This document shows, piece after piece, positions 1 through 7,670 of a stretch of DNA of 64,000 nucleotides. Source of the DNA: Actinokineospora terrae (GTDB lineage: Bacteria > Actinomycetota > Actinomycetes > Mycobacteriales > Pseudonocardiaceae); the NCBI RefSeq assembly GCF_900111175.1, contig NZ_FOGI01000003.1, forward strand, positions 191,177 through 255,176, written 5' to 3'. The position numbers and the translations under genes were made by a program. The notes below the pieces were generated by a model that was not told the DNA's origin, searched no databases, and saw nothing but the letters and a program-made list of their open reading frames with translations. Position 1 is the first letter of the stretch. Every line of letters begins with the position of its first letter.

Positions 1-524
1 ACCTGCGGGCCGCGATCACCGTGGTACCGCAGGACACCTGGCTGTTCCACGGCACCATCGCGGACAACATCGGCTACGGCGCCCCAGACGCGACCCCCAC
101 CGACATCACCACCGCCGCCCACACCGCCCACGTCGACCACCTCATCCGCACCCTCCCCCACGGCTACGACACCCAGATCGACGACCACAGCCTGTCCGCG
201 GGCGAACGTCAACTGATCACCCTCGCCCGCGCCGCCCTGGCCCCGTCCCCCATCCTGGTACTCGACGAGGCGACGAGCTCGGTCGACACCCGAACCGAAC
301 TCGCGGCCCAACACGCGATGACCGCCCTGCGACACAACCGCACCAGCTTCGTCATAGCCCACCGCCTCTCCACCATCCGCTCCGCCGACCTCATCCTGGT
401 CATGACCACCGGCGCCGTGGTGGAACAGGGCACCCACCACCAACTCCTCGCCGCCAACGGCCCGTACGCCCGCCTGTACGCCGCCCAGTTCTCGGTGGAG
501 GAACCGGACTCCGCGGGGACCTAG
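1..524 (+). CDS. ABC exporter, C-terminal part of nucleotide-binding domain (5' truncated by window edge)
   Basis: Only the C-terminal half of an ATP-binding domain lies in the window; the reading frame is already open at base 3, so the gene starts upstream. Visible in order are the Q-loop (VPQDTWLF), a signature motif in the variant form LSAGERQ, Walker B with catalytic Glu ([12 protein letters not shown]) and the H-loop (IAHRLSTI). The D-loop and the C-terminal [17 protein letters not shown] stretch are typical of ABCB/MsbA-like exporters that fuse a membrane domain to the ATPase. LSAGE in place of LSGGQ is common in one half of heterodimeric exporters, so a partner gene upstream is likely (inference). 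The substrate cannot be judged. Confidence 0.9.
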   Translation, partial: LRAAITVVPQDTWLFHGTIADNIGYGAPDATPTDITTAAHTAHVDHLIRTLPHGYDTQIDDHSLSAGERQLITLARAALAPSPILVLDEATSSVDTRTELAAQHAMTALRHNRTSFVIAHRLSTIRSADLILVMTTGAVVEQGTHHQLLAANGPYARLYAAQFSVEEPDSAGT

Positions 525-815
525 CGCCTGCGCTCGTTGTAGTGCGCTCTCAGAGCTTGGCGGCAGATCTGCGGGGTGAGGACGGCGAAGGTGGTGCGGT
601 GGCGCTGGTAGTCGGTGTGGGGAACTGGTAGTTGGCGGGGCAGCGCCAGGTCTTGAGGTCGGCGTTGGCGTGTTCGGCATGGACGTGGATCTCGTTGTAT
701 TCGTAGTTGACGTTCTTCTTCCAACGCATCAGGTCGCGGCGGGCGCGTTTGCGGATCGGGGTGAGGATCCCGTCCCGACGTAGGCCTTGCCGCCGAACTG
801 CTGGGATACATCTAG
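521..815 (-). pseudogene. Decayed transposase C-terminal remnant (DDE superfamily, IS5-like)
   Basis: Read leftward, about 790 to 640 encodes RKRARRDLMRWKKNVNYEYN and then HVHAEHANADLKTWR, the conserved C-terminal helix of actinobacterial IS5/HARBI-type DDE transposases. After LKTWR the reading shifts frame, and the rest (HTDYQRHRTTFAVLTPQICR) continues in another frame to a stop at 521-523. That stop overlaps the stop of the exporter on the opposite strand. The N-terminal half with the first catalytic Asp residues is not recognisable. It is therefore a frameshifted, truncated remnant with no expected activity. Assignment to IS5 rather than another DDE family is by eye. Confidence 0.6.
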
Positions 816-939
816 ACAACTCGGGCGATGTAAATCCTGCATGAGCCTTGTTGTTCACTGAGTTCGGTTCTGTCAGGGGAGCGAGCTTGTGTCGATAATG
901 GGCGGCGGGGCGGTTGGAAGGTCTGCCGAATGAGTGTAA

Positions 940-943
940 GGAG
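940..943. repeat. Target-site duplication GGAG, left copy
   Basis: GGAG lies immediately outside the left inverted repeat and is repeated at 2213-2216 immediately outside the right one. A 3-5 bp duplication is the norm for IS3-family insertion. Confidence 0.85.
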
Positions 944-968
944 TGGTCTGCCATGGATTTTTCGGACA
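944..968 (+). repeat. Left terminal inverted repeat of the IS3 element
   Basis: Begins TGGTCTGCCATGG and ends TTCGGACA. It matches the reverse complement of 2188-2212 at 22 of 25 positions; the mismatches are TC/AG near the tip and one T/C inside. Confidence 0.9.
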
Positions 969-983
969 GTGGTTAGTGGGGTT

Positions 984-1862
984 TCAGGCTGCTGATGATG
1001 TTGCGTGGTATAGATTTTCGGCTTCGTTGGGGGTGATGTAGCCGAGGGTGGAGTGGAGTCGGGTGTGGTTGTAGAACAGCTCGATGTAGGTGGCGATTTC
1101 CTGGCGTGCTTGAGCGTGGGTGTGATAGGTGGTGCGGTGGACGAGTTCTTTTTTGAGTGTGGCGAAGAAGGATTCGGCGAGTGCGTTGTCCCAGCAGGCA
1201 CCGGTGCGTCCGAGTGATGGTGTGATGCGGTGCGCGCGTAGGTGTTCGCGGAACTCGATGGAAGTGTACTGGGTGCCGCGGTCGGAATGGAAGATGGCGT
1301 CAGGGGCGAGTGTGGTGTGGGTGGCGGCCATGGTGATCGCGTCTCGGACAAGGCTGGTTTTGAGATGATCGGCGCAGGCCCAGCCGATGATTTTCCGGGT
1401 TGCGCAATCGATCACCGTGGCCAGGTGGAGCCACCCTTGGCCGGTGGGGATGTAGGTGATGTCGCCGACCAGTTTATGTCCGGGGCGGTCCGCGGTGAAA
1501 TCGCGGCGGACGAGGTCCGGCGTGGTGTGGATGCCGGGTGCCGCGACGGTGGTGAGAGGCCGCCGCCGCCTGGTCGGAGCCAGGCCCAGGTCGCGCATCA
1601 TCACTCGGACGAGTTCCGGCCCGCACCGCACGCCCCGGCGTGCCAACGCGGCGTGTACGCGACGATATCCGTAGGTGCGTCGGGAGTCGGTGAATATCGA
1701 CGTGATCTGCGCCGCGAGTGATTGTCGACGCTCCGTGGTGAATGATGCCGGTCGTGCGCGCCAGTCATGAAAGCCGGATCGGGACACGCCCATCCACTCG
1801 CACATCGATGCCATCGGATATGAGCCTTTCTCGCCGTCGATGAACTCGTAGAGCTCGGTCAC
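984..1862 (-). CDS. IS3-family transposase OrfB (DDE integrase catalytic subunit)
   Basis: A 292-aa DDE transposase with an N-terminal HTH-like segment (MCEWMGVSRSGFHDWRAR) and an rve integrase core. Catalytic residues are visible in GDITYIPT (first Asp), FHSDRGTQYTS (second Asp) and DNALAESFFATLKKEL (Glu), in the D-D-(35)-E spacing. It starts with GTG at 1862, which overlaps the orfA stop in the tetranucleotide GTGA. That points to translational coupling and/or a -1 frameshift that yields the OrfAB fusion usual in this family. No classic A6G slippery heptamer was seen. The reading frame is intact over its full length. Confidence 0.93.
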   Translation of the reverse strand: MTELYEFIDGEKGSYPMASMCEWMGVSRSGFHDWRARPASFTTERRQSLAAQITSIFTDSRRTYGYRRVHAALARRGVRCGPELVRVMMRDLGLAPTRRRRPLTTVAAPGIHTTPDLVRRDFTADRPGHKLVGDITYIPTGQGWLHLATVIDCATRKIIGWACADHLKTSLVRDAITMAATHTTLAPDAIFHSDRGTQYTSIEFREHLRAHRITPSLGRTGACWDNALAESFFATLKKELVHRTTYHTHAQARQEIATYIELFYNHTRLHSTLGYITPNEAENLYHATSSAA

Positions 1863-2146
1863 CGATAGTCGCGGGCGAAGAAGGCCGCGGCTTTTCCCAG
1901 GAACTCGTTCTTCATGCGAAGTTCGTGGTTCTCCCGTTCCAACTCCCGCAACCGAGCACGCTCGTCCACACTCAGTGGAACGACTGTCTTCGGGTTCTTC
2001 TTCCGGTGCGCCTCGACCCAGTTCCGCAGGGTCTGTTCAATCAGCCCCAACTGGCGCGCCGCTTCCGCGACCGACACGCCGGACTCGACCAATTTCACGG
2101 CCTCGTCCTTGAACTCCGGCGAGAAACGACGACGACGTTGACCCAT
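1859..2146 (-). CDS. IS3-family transposase OrfA (HTH DNA-binding subunit)
   Basis: A 95-aa protein, MGQRRRRFSPEFKDEAVKLV and onward. It has the transposase_8 helix-turn-helix (VSVAEAARQLGLIEQTLRNW) and a C-terminal leucine-zipper-like segment (LRELERENHELRMKNEFLGK) typical of IS3 OrfA. An in-frame ATG lies 15 nt upstream at 2161. I prefer 2146 because GGAG sits 5 nt before it and the family usually begins close to the RRxFSPEFK motif. It overlaps orfB by 4 nt. Confidence 0.9.
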   Translation of the reverse strand: MGQRRRRFSPEFKDEAVKLVESGVSVAEAARQLGLIEQTLRNWVEAHRKKNPKTVVPLSVDERARLRELERENHELRMKNEFLGKAAAFFARDYR

Positions 2147-2187
2147 GACATCTCCGATCATCCAGGACCCATTCTACTTGGGTCCGA

Positions 2188-2212
2188 TGTCCGAGAAATC
2201 CATGGCACTCCA
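2188..2212 (-). repeat. Right terminal inverted repeat of the IS3 element
   Basis: Reads TGTCCGAGAAATCCATGGCA followed by CTCCA on the top strand. It pairs with 944-968. The transposase start at 2146 lies 42 bp inside this end, the usual IS3 arrangement. Confidence 0.9.
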
Positions 2213-2216
2213 GGAG
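2213..2216. repeat. Target-site duplication GGAG, right copy
   Basis: Identical to 940-943 and directly abutting the right inverted repeat. Confidence 0.85.
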
Positions 2217-2381
2217 GTCCTCATGTGTCGTGGCCGTTCTTGCGTTTGTTGTTGCTGGCGGATGAAGGCGGGCGATTGGGTGTGGGAGGAGCCGCGGGCT
2301 CTGGGGGGCTAGAAGAGGGTAGGGCGTGGGGCACCTGGGTGGGGGCTCGCGGCTGGCGCGGTGGGATTGGGGCTTCTTGTG

Positions 2382-4775
2382 TCAGGTCAGTGAGTGCTCG
2401 CGGAGGGATAGGTGGGTGGGGAGGGTGGTGGCGGTGAGGGCTAGGGCGAGGCTGGTGGTGATGGCGGCTAGGGGGACTGGCCAGGGCACGGAGAGGGGTA
2501 CTGGGGCGCCGAGGGTGTGGGAGAGGCCGGTGGTCATGCCGTACAGGGCTGTGAGGGCGATGGCGAATCCCAGGGCGGCGCCGATGGTGACCACCAGGAT
2601 GGACTCGCCTGCTACGGCGAGGGTTACCTGGCGGCGGGTGGCGCCTGCGCGGCGGAGGGTGGTGAAGTCGGTGATCCTTCCGGCGGTGGACATCAGGAGG
2701 GTGTTGGCGATGGACAGGGCGGCGTAGCCGAGGGCCACGATCAGCAGGAGGGCGACGAAGATTCGGACCAGGCGGTCTTCCTCGGCGTCTGCGTTGGCCG
2801 CGTAGGTCGCCCGGTCGAGGACCTGTGCCCCCAGGGGCGCCGACGCGGGAACGGGGCCGCTGACGTGGACGGCGGAGGTCAACGCTGACGGCGCGTGCTC
2901 TCGAACCGTCTGACGGGGCAAGAGGATCGGAGTGGGCGAAGACGCGTCAGGGAGCAGAGCCACCACCCGTAGGTTGACCCGCTGACCGTCCTCAAAGGTC
3001 AGGCCAGTGGTGTCACCGGGCCGCACGCCGAGCCTGTGAGCAGCCGATTCGGTGAGGACAGCCGTGTCCGGGTCACTCAGGCCCGCGATCGATGCCGTGA
3101 GTCTGGTGTTGGTCTTGGCGAATTCCACGGGGTCGACGCCCGTCGCGGGATAGTGGGTGGAGTTGTCGCCATAGAGCTCGGTGGGCAGCAACGCGGCACC
3201 CGGTGTGGCAGCGACGGCTTCGGCGGAGAGACCTGGCGTGCCGTTCGGCAGGACGACGACCTCGGCCCGGGTCGCCAACTCCCGCGCGACCGCGTAACCC
3301 CCGGTGGACGTCTCGACCATCCCGGCGACCAGGACGGCGAGGCCGACCGTGAGCAGCACCGGCGCGGCGGTCGACGCCGTGCGGCGCACCGAGGTCAGCG
3401 CGCTCTCCCGCACCACCAGGCCGAGCGCTCCCCCGGCCAGCGGATAGGTCAGCACTCGGACGAGGGGTGGGATGACCACCGGGGCCAGCAGGGTGCCGCC
3501 CACGATCAAGGCCATCGCCGCGTACAGCGAGTTCGTCATCATGTCGTCCGGATCGCCCACCACGGAGAACACGACGAGCAGCAGGCCGAGCCCAGTGCAC
3601 ACTCCCCCGGTCCACCACCGGGCCCGCGTCATCGGCTTGGTCTCCACCGCTGCCTCGCGGAGTGCCTCAAGTGGACGGATCCGCGCCGCGCGGCGCCCCG
3701 CCGCCCAGACACCCGCCACCGCGACCAGCAGCCCGACCACGAAAGCGCTTGCGAGCGGAAGGAACCGCGTCTCGACCGTGAACGTCGGCGGCTCCAGTCC
3801 CGCGCTGACGAGCAGGTCGCCGAGGACGGGCGCCATGATCGCACCCAGGCCGACCCCCAGCGCTCCGCCGACAACGCCGATCACCACCGCCTCGCCGAGC
3901 AGCATCCGCCGGATCTGCCGGGGTGTCGCCCCGAGGGCCCTCAGCAGCCCGAGTTCCCGCCGCCGCTGGACGACCACGAAGGCGAAGGTGGACGCGACGA
4001 CGAAGATCGAGACGAATCCCCCCAGGCTGCCGAGGCCGGTCAGGACCTGGTCGCCGATCCACCGCACCCGCTGGTCCGCCATTGGTTCCAACGCGACCCG
4101 GGCAGCGCCGGCCAGCACCTGCCCGTCCCCACCCAGGGCGGCCCGCATCCCCGCCTGGACCGCATCCTCATCCGCGCCCGGATCGAGGCGCAGACCGATC
4201 ACGCGCACCCCCGGCGACACCCGACCGGCCTCGCCGTCGCTGAGGTAGACACCGGGGCCGTCCACCGTGCCCACCACGAGGTACCGGGCAGCGCCCGCCG
4301 CCGTGAGCACCGTGAGCGTCGTCCCAGGACCGACCCCGACCGTGCGCGACACCGCGATCTCGCCTGCCGCGGTCGGGGCGCTGCCGGACACCAGCCGGTA
4401 CGGCGCCAGGTCCACACTGGACCACGGATGGCCTTGCTCGACACCGACGACCGGGACGCCGCCGAGGACGGGCTGCGCGTAGAAGGTGCGGTCGGGGATC
4501 GCCCGCGCCACCCCCGGTAACGCCTCGAACGAGCGAACCAGGTCTGCCGCCTTCGCTGCTGACCACGGCTTGGTGTCGGTGAACGCGCTGTCCTGCTGGT
4601 CCACCGGGCTGCTCTGGGCGACGACCGGTGAGCCGCGGTAGCGATCGGGAACCGCGGGTTGGGCGGACAGCAGGACGGACGCGGTCATGGACAGGATCGC
4701 GACGCCGAGGAAGACGGCGACGAAGGTGCCGACGAACGTGGTCCAGTGGCTCTTGAGGGACGCGACGCTCAGCAC
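2382..4775 (-). CDS. ABC transporter permease with two FtsX domains (MacB/LolCE type)
   Basis: A 797-aa inner-membrane permease. A first membrane helix near residues 15-37 is followed by a large extracytoplasmic domain. An FtsX domain lies around residues 235-365 (GFVSIFVVASTFAFVVVQRR then ELGLLRALGATPRQIRRML), with further helices after it and a second FtsX domain at about 665-775 ending in THLSLREHSLT. The duplicated FtsX layout and length fit actinobacterial antimicrobial-peptide or lipoprotein exporters. The GTG start at 4775 overlaps the ATPase stop by 7 nt, and both form one operon. The divergent kinase/regulator pair at 5616-7462 is the likely regulator. The substrate is unknown. Confidence 0.9.
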   Translation of the reverse strand: MLSVASLKSHWTTFVGTFVAVFLGVAILSMTASVLLSAQPAVPDRYRGSPVVAQSSPVDQQDSAFTDTKPWSAAKAADLVRSFEALPGVARAIPDRTFYAQPVLGGVPVVGVEQGHPWSSVDLAPYRLVSGSAPTAAGEIAVSRTVGVGPGTTLTVLTAAGAARYLVVGTVDGPGVYLSDGEAGRVSPGVRVIGLRLDPGADEDAVQAGMRAALGGDGQVLAGAARVALEPMADQRVRWIGDQVLTGLGSLGGFVSIFVVASTFAFVVVQRRRELGLLRALGATPRQIRRMLLGEAVVIGVVGGALGVGLGAIMAPVLGDLLVSAGLEPPTFTVETRFLPLASAFVVGLLVAVAGVWAAGRRAARIRPLEALREAAVETKPMTRARWWTGGVCTGLGLLLVVFSVVGDPDDMMTNSLYAAMALIVGGTLLAPVVIPPLVRVLTYPLAGGALGLVVRESALTSVRRTASTAAPVLLTVGLAVLVAGMVETSTGGYAVARELATRAEVVVLPNGTPGLSAEAVAATPGAALLPTELYGDNSTHYPATGVDPVEFAKTNTRLTASIAGLSDPDTAVLTESAAHRLGVRPGDTTGLTFEDGQRVNLRVVALLPDASSPTPILLPRQTVREHAPSALTSAVHVSGPVPASAPLGAQVLDRATYAANADAEEDRLVRIFVALLLIVALGYAALSIANTLLMSTAGRITDFTTLRRAGATRRQVTLAVAGESILVVTIGAALGFAIALTALYGMTTGLSHTLGAPVPLSVPWPVPLAAITTSLALALTATTLPTHLSLREHSLT

Positions 4776-5506
4776 GACAGACCCCCGCGACTGGCCAGGG
4801 CAACCGACTCGGCGGTCAGCGGCGCGGTCAGCTCCTGGGTGATGCGACCGTCGACCATGACCAGCACCCGGTCGGCGTAGGCGGCGGCCACCGGGTCGTG
4901 GGTCACCATGACGACGGTCTGCCGGTGCCGGTCGACCACCGCGCGCAGCAGGGTGAGGACATCGCGGGAGGTCTTGGAGTCCAGGGCGCCGGTCGGCTCG
5001 TCGGCGAAGACCGCGGCGGGCCGGGTGACCAGTGCCCTGGCCAGGGCGACCCGCTGCTGCTCGCCACCGGACAGCTCGCTCGGCCGGTGCGCGCCCCTCG
5101 CCGCGAGGCCGACCTCGGCGAGCGCGCCGTCGACCGCACCCGGCTGGGGCCTGCGACCGGCCAGGCGCAGTGGCAGCGCGACGTTCTGCGCGGCGGTCAA
5201 CGCGGAGACGAGGTTGTAGGACTGGAAGACGAAGCCGATCCGCTCGCGGCGCAGCTCGGTCAGCCGGGTCTCGTCGAGCTCGCCGAGATCGGTGTCGCCG
5301 AGCAGGACCTCGCCGCTGGTCGGGCGGTCCAGGCCCGCGGCGCAGTGCAGCAGTGTGGACTTGCCCGATCCGGACGGGCCCATCACCGCGGTGAACGAGC
5401 CGGCGCGGAACTCGGTCGTGATCTGGTTCAGCGCGGTGACCGAGCGGGCCGCGGAACCGTAGACCTTGCTGACCGATCGGAGCCGGAGGGTGTCTGGTGT
5501 TGGCAT
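4769..5506 (-). CDS. ABC transporter ATP-binding protein (MacB/LolD type)
   Basis: A 245-aa ATPase that energises the FtsX-type permease encoded just downstream. Walker A is MGPSGSGKST, the Q-loop FVFQSYNLV, the signature LSGGEQQRVALARAL, Walker B AAVFADEPTGALD and the H-loop MVTHD. The ALDSKTSRDV stretch after Walker B is characteristic of the LolD/MacB/SalX group. The ATG at 5506 is chosen because the protein then begins MPTPDTLRLRSVSKVYG, the normal N-terminus. The frame is open further upstream, but that extension runs into the intergenic promoter region. Confidence 0.92.
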   Translation of the reverse strand: MPTPDTLRLRSVSKVYGSAARSVTALNQITTEFRAGSFTAVMGPSGSGKSTLLHCAAGLDRPTSGEVLLGDTDLGELDETRLTELRRERIGFVFQSYNLVSALTAAQNVALPLRLAGRRPQPGAVDGALAEVGLAARGAHRPSELSGGEQQRVALARALVTRPAAVFADEPTGALDSKTSRDVLTLLRAVVDRHRQTVVMVTHDPVAAAYADRVLVMVDGRITQELTAPLTAESVALASRGGLSC

Positions 5507-5543
5507 GCGACAAGGAAAACGCGCCGGGAGGCCCGCGACAATC

Positions 5544-5577
5544 GTGCTAGGGCGAGTGTTGGGACTATACCTAGCAC
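5544..5577. promoter_or_regulatory. Inverted repeat (operator candidate) overlapping the ABC operon promoter
   Basis: GTGCTAGG (5544-5551) and CCTAGCAC (5570-5577) are perfect 8-bp arms separated by 18 bp. The spacer contains, on the minus strand, TATAGT (5569-5564), a good -10 for the leftward ABC operon. One face of DNA between the arms would thus hold the promoter. The arms are a plausible site for the adjacent NarL-type regulator or a repressor. The regulator identity is inferred. Confidence 0.5.
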
Positions 5578-5602
5578 TACTGCCAAGCCCGGATCCCCCG
5601 CC

Positions 5603-5608
5603 TATTCT
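5603..5608 (+). promoter_or_regulatory. -10 element of a probable leaderless promoter for the sensor kinase
   Basis: TATTCT ends 7 nt before the GTG start at 5616, so transcription would begin at or next to the start codon. No Shine-Dalgarno sequence is present. Leaderless messages are common in actinobacteria. No clear -35 was seen. Confidence 0.4.
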
Positions 5609-5615
5609 GGACGTC

Positions 5616-6818
5616 GTGTTCCCGTCATTCCCGCGCCACGACGCCCTCTCGGCACTCACGCGCGGCCCACTCCGATTCCTGACCTCGGCGTGGCCGTGGC
5701 GCTCGTTGGCATACCTGTCGATGAGCGGGCTGTCAGGTGGCGCGGTGTTGGCGATCCCGCTGGTGCTGATCTTCAAGCTCCGCGCGCCCGATCTGGTGGT
5801 GATCTCGGTCGCCGCGGTGCTCACCGTCATCTTCGTGCGCCTGATCGGGTTGCCGTTCGAGCTGTGGCGGCTGCGGCTGCTGGACCCGGAACTGGCCGCC
5901 CAGGTGCCGATCCGCAGGAGGTTGGCGCCCCGGCAGCTCGGCTACGTGGTCACCTCGATGATGGCGTTGTGGTGGATCGACGTCGGGGTGCTGGTCTTCT
6001 CGCTGGGGGCGCCCCTGCTCCTGCTCAGCGCGCCGCTGCAACCCGACGCGTCGACCTGGCTCGGGATCTGGTTGGCCGTGCTGGGCGGCATGCTGCTGTT
6101 CGTGTCCGCGTACCCGATGACCGCGTGGATGGGCGCGCGGGCGGCGCTGGCGAGGGCGATCCTCTTCCCGCAGGACCGGGCGTTGGGCGAGATCGTCCGC
6201 TCGCGGGCGCGGTTAGTCGACGCGTTTGAGGCCGAGCGGCGGCGCATCGAGCGCGATCTGCACGACGGCGCACAGCAGCGACTGGTGATGCTGACCATCA
6301 AGTTGGGCCTGGCCCAGCTGGACGCGCCACCGGGGTCACCGCTGGCGACCGAACTGCATGACGCGCACGCCTTGGCGGTCGACGCGTTGGCCGAGCTGCG
6401 GGAGCTGATTCGCGGCATTCACCCGAAGGTGCTCACCGATCGGGGGTTGGCGGCCGCGATCCAGGACGTGGCGGGGCATTCGGAGGTGCCGGTGAAGGTC
6501 GACGTGCTGGTGACCGAGCGCCTGCCCGCCACCATCGAGTCCGCCGCCTTCTACGCGGTGTCCGAGGCGCTCACCAACGTGGCCAGGCACAGCGGGGCGA
6601 CCCGGTGCTCGGTGCGGGGCGAGGTGCGCGACGACCTGCTGCTGGTGGAGGTGGTCGACGACGGGGTCGGCGGCGCGGACATCGGTCGGGGGTCCGGGTT
6701 GCAGGGCCTGGCCGACCGGCTGGCCGTGGTGGAGGGCACACTGGTGGTGTCCAGTCCGGTCGGTGGGCCGACCACGCTGCGAGTGGGGATACCGTGCCGG
6801 ACCGGCAGCTCCGAATAG
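5616..6818 (+). CDS. Sensor histidine kinase, NarL/DesK class (HisKA_3)
   Basis: A 400-aa membrane kinase. Four to five hydrophobic segments occupy residues 25-185 with no sizeable external sensor domain. The dimerisation/phospho-acceptor helix EAERRRIERDLHDGAQQRLV lies near residues 204-223, with the phosphorylated His in DLHDG. An HATPase_c domain follows (EALTNVARHS N-box, VVDDGVGGAD, GSGLQGLADR). The GTG at 5616 is chosen because it gives the shortest complete protein and sits just after a -10 element; the frame is open upstream across the promoter region. Its 3' end overlaps the response regulator by 25 nt. Its divergent arrangement with the FtsX-type transporter resembles the Bce/Lia-like pattern of peptide-sensing modules. 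Confidence 0.9.
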   Translation: MFPSFPRHDALSALTRGPLRFLTSAWPWRSLAYLSMSGLSGGAVLAIPLVLIFKLRAPDLVVISVAAVLTVIFVRLIGLPFELWRLRLLDPELAAQVPIRRRLAPRQLGYVVTSMMALWWIDVGVLVFSLGAPLLLLSAPLQPDASTWLGIWLAVLGGMLLFVSAYPMTAWMGARAALARAILFPQDRALGEIVRSRARLVDAFEAERRRIERDLHDGAQQRLVMLTIKLGLAQLDAPPGSPLATELHDAHALAVDALAELRELIRGIHPKVLTDRGLAAAIQDVAGHSEVPVKVDVLVTERLPATIESAAFYAVSEALTNVARHSGATRCSVRGEVRDDLLLVEVVDDGVGGADIGRGSGLQGLADRLAVVEGTLVVSSPVGGPTTLRVGIPCRTGSSE

Positions 6819-7462
6819 TCGTCGCCGACGACGCCGTGTTGTTGCGCGAAGGCCTGGTCGGGTTGCTGGAACGCTTCGGGCACAAGGTCGTCGCCTCGGT
6901 CGGGGACCCCGACGCGTTGCTGGCCGCGGTGGACGCGGACACGCTGGACATCGTGGTGACCGATGTGCGGATGCCGCCGACGTTCACCGACGAGGGCATG
7001 CGGGCCGCGCTGGCCCTGCGGCGGGCGTGGCCCGATCTGCCGGTGCTGGTGCTGAGCCAGTACGTCGAGCAGACCTCCGCCGCGGACCTGCTCGACTCCG
7101 GTGGGGGCGTGGGGATCGGCTACCTGCTCAAGGACCGGATCGGTGACATCGCGCAGTTCGTCGACGCGGTGGTCCGGGTGGCCGACGGGGGTACGGCGAT
7201 CGACCCGGAGGTGGTGCGGTCGCTGGTTTCCCAGACCCAGCAACCGATCCACCGGTTGACCAGCCGCGAGCGGGAAGTGCTGGCGCTCATGGCCGAGGGG
7301 CGCTCCAACGCGTCCATCGCCACGACCCTGGTCATCACCGAGGCCGCCGTCGCCAAGCACATCGCGTCGATCCTCACCAAACTCGACCTCCCGCCCGCCA
7401 CCGAGGGAAACCGCCGAGTCCTCGCCGTCCTCGCCTACCTCCGCGACACCGACCCGCCCTGA
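6794..7462 (+). CDS. Response regulator, NarL/FixJ family
   Basis: A 222-aa regulator with a receiver domain (IVVADDAVLLREGL acidic pocket, phospho-acceptor Asp in VVTDVRMPP near residue 56, Lys in YLLKDRIGD) and a C-terminal LuxR-type helix-turn-helix (LTSREREVLALMAEGRSNAS, then the recognition helix AAVAKHIASI). The GTG start at 6794 lies inside the kinase gene, giving a 25-nt overlap and coupled translation. It probably controls the divergent ABC operon. Confidence 0.92.
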   Translation: MPDRQLRIVVADDAVLLREGLVGLLERFGHKVVASVGDPDALLAAVDADTLDIVVTDVRMPPTFTDEGMRAALALRRAWPDLPVLVLSQYVEQTSAADLLDSGGGVGIGYLLKDRIGDIAQFVDAVVRVADGGTAIDPEVVRSLVSQTQQPIHRLTSREREVLALMAEGRSNASIATTLVITEAAVAKHIASILTKLDLPPATEGNRRVLAVLAYLRDTDPP

Positions 7463-7532
7463 CACCAAGCACACCGCGCCAGCCCAACCCCGAACTGCCG
7501 TCACGCACCAGCCAGCCCACCACCACCACCAC

Positions 7533-7604
7533 CTCTGACTCTGACTCTGACTCTGACTCTGACTCTGACTCTGACTCTGACTCTGACTCTGACTCTGACT
7601 CTGA
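7533..7604. repeat. Perfect hexanucleotide tandem repeat (CTCTGA)12
   Basis: Twelve uninterrupted copies of CTCTGA span 72 bp between the convergent stops at 7462 and 7671. Read leftward, one frame would give alternating Ser-Glu and another alternating Val-Arg, but neither belongs to a recognisable gene. The rest of the 208-bp gap is C-rich on the top strand and shows no clear terminator. Confidence 0.97.
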
Positions 7605-7670
7605 CAAGGGTTACCGCACCTCCCGCCTGCCGCCGCGCACCACGTACGCCTACGCGAGAAGGGCTGAGTT

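Larger units (their letters stand above)
944..2212 (-). mobile_element. Complete IS3-family insertion sequence, 1269 bp
   Basis: The element is bounded by 25-bp imperfect inverted repeats (944-968 and 2188-2212, three mismatches). Both ends follow the TGG...CCA pattern expected of IS3 elements. It is flanked by the 4-bp direct repeat GGAG (940-943 and 2213-2216). It carries two overlapping genes, orfA (HTH_21/transposase_8) and orfB (DDE integrase), both intact. Intact ends, genes and target duplication suggest a recent, possibly still mobile, insertion. Joining the two flanks restores an uninterrupted sequence beside the older transposase remnant. Confidence 0.93.

Noticed and set aside
2223..2312. 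29-codon Cys-rich open frame starting after GGAGG right of the IS element
   Set aside because: The apparent ribosome site partly comes from the target duplication and no family or conserved pattern is seen. Most likely chance.
7374..7607. Leftward frame encoding alternating Ser-Glu across the hexamer repeat
   Set aside because: The repeat is open in several frames and the rest of the frame overlaps the response regulator antisense. Not a credible gene.
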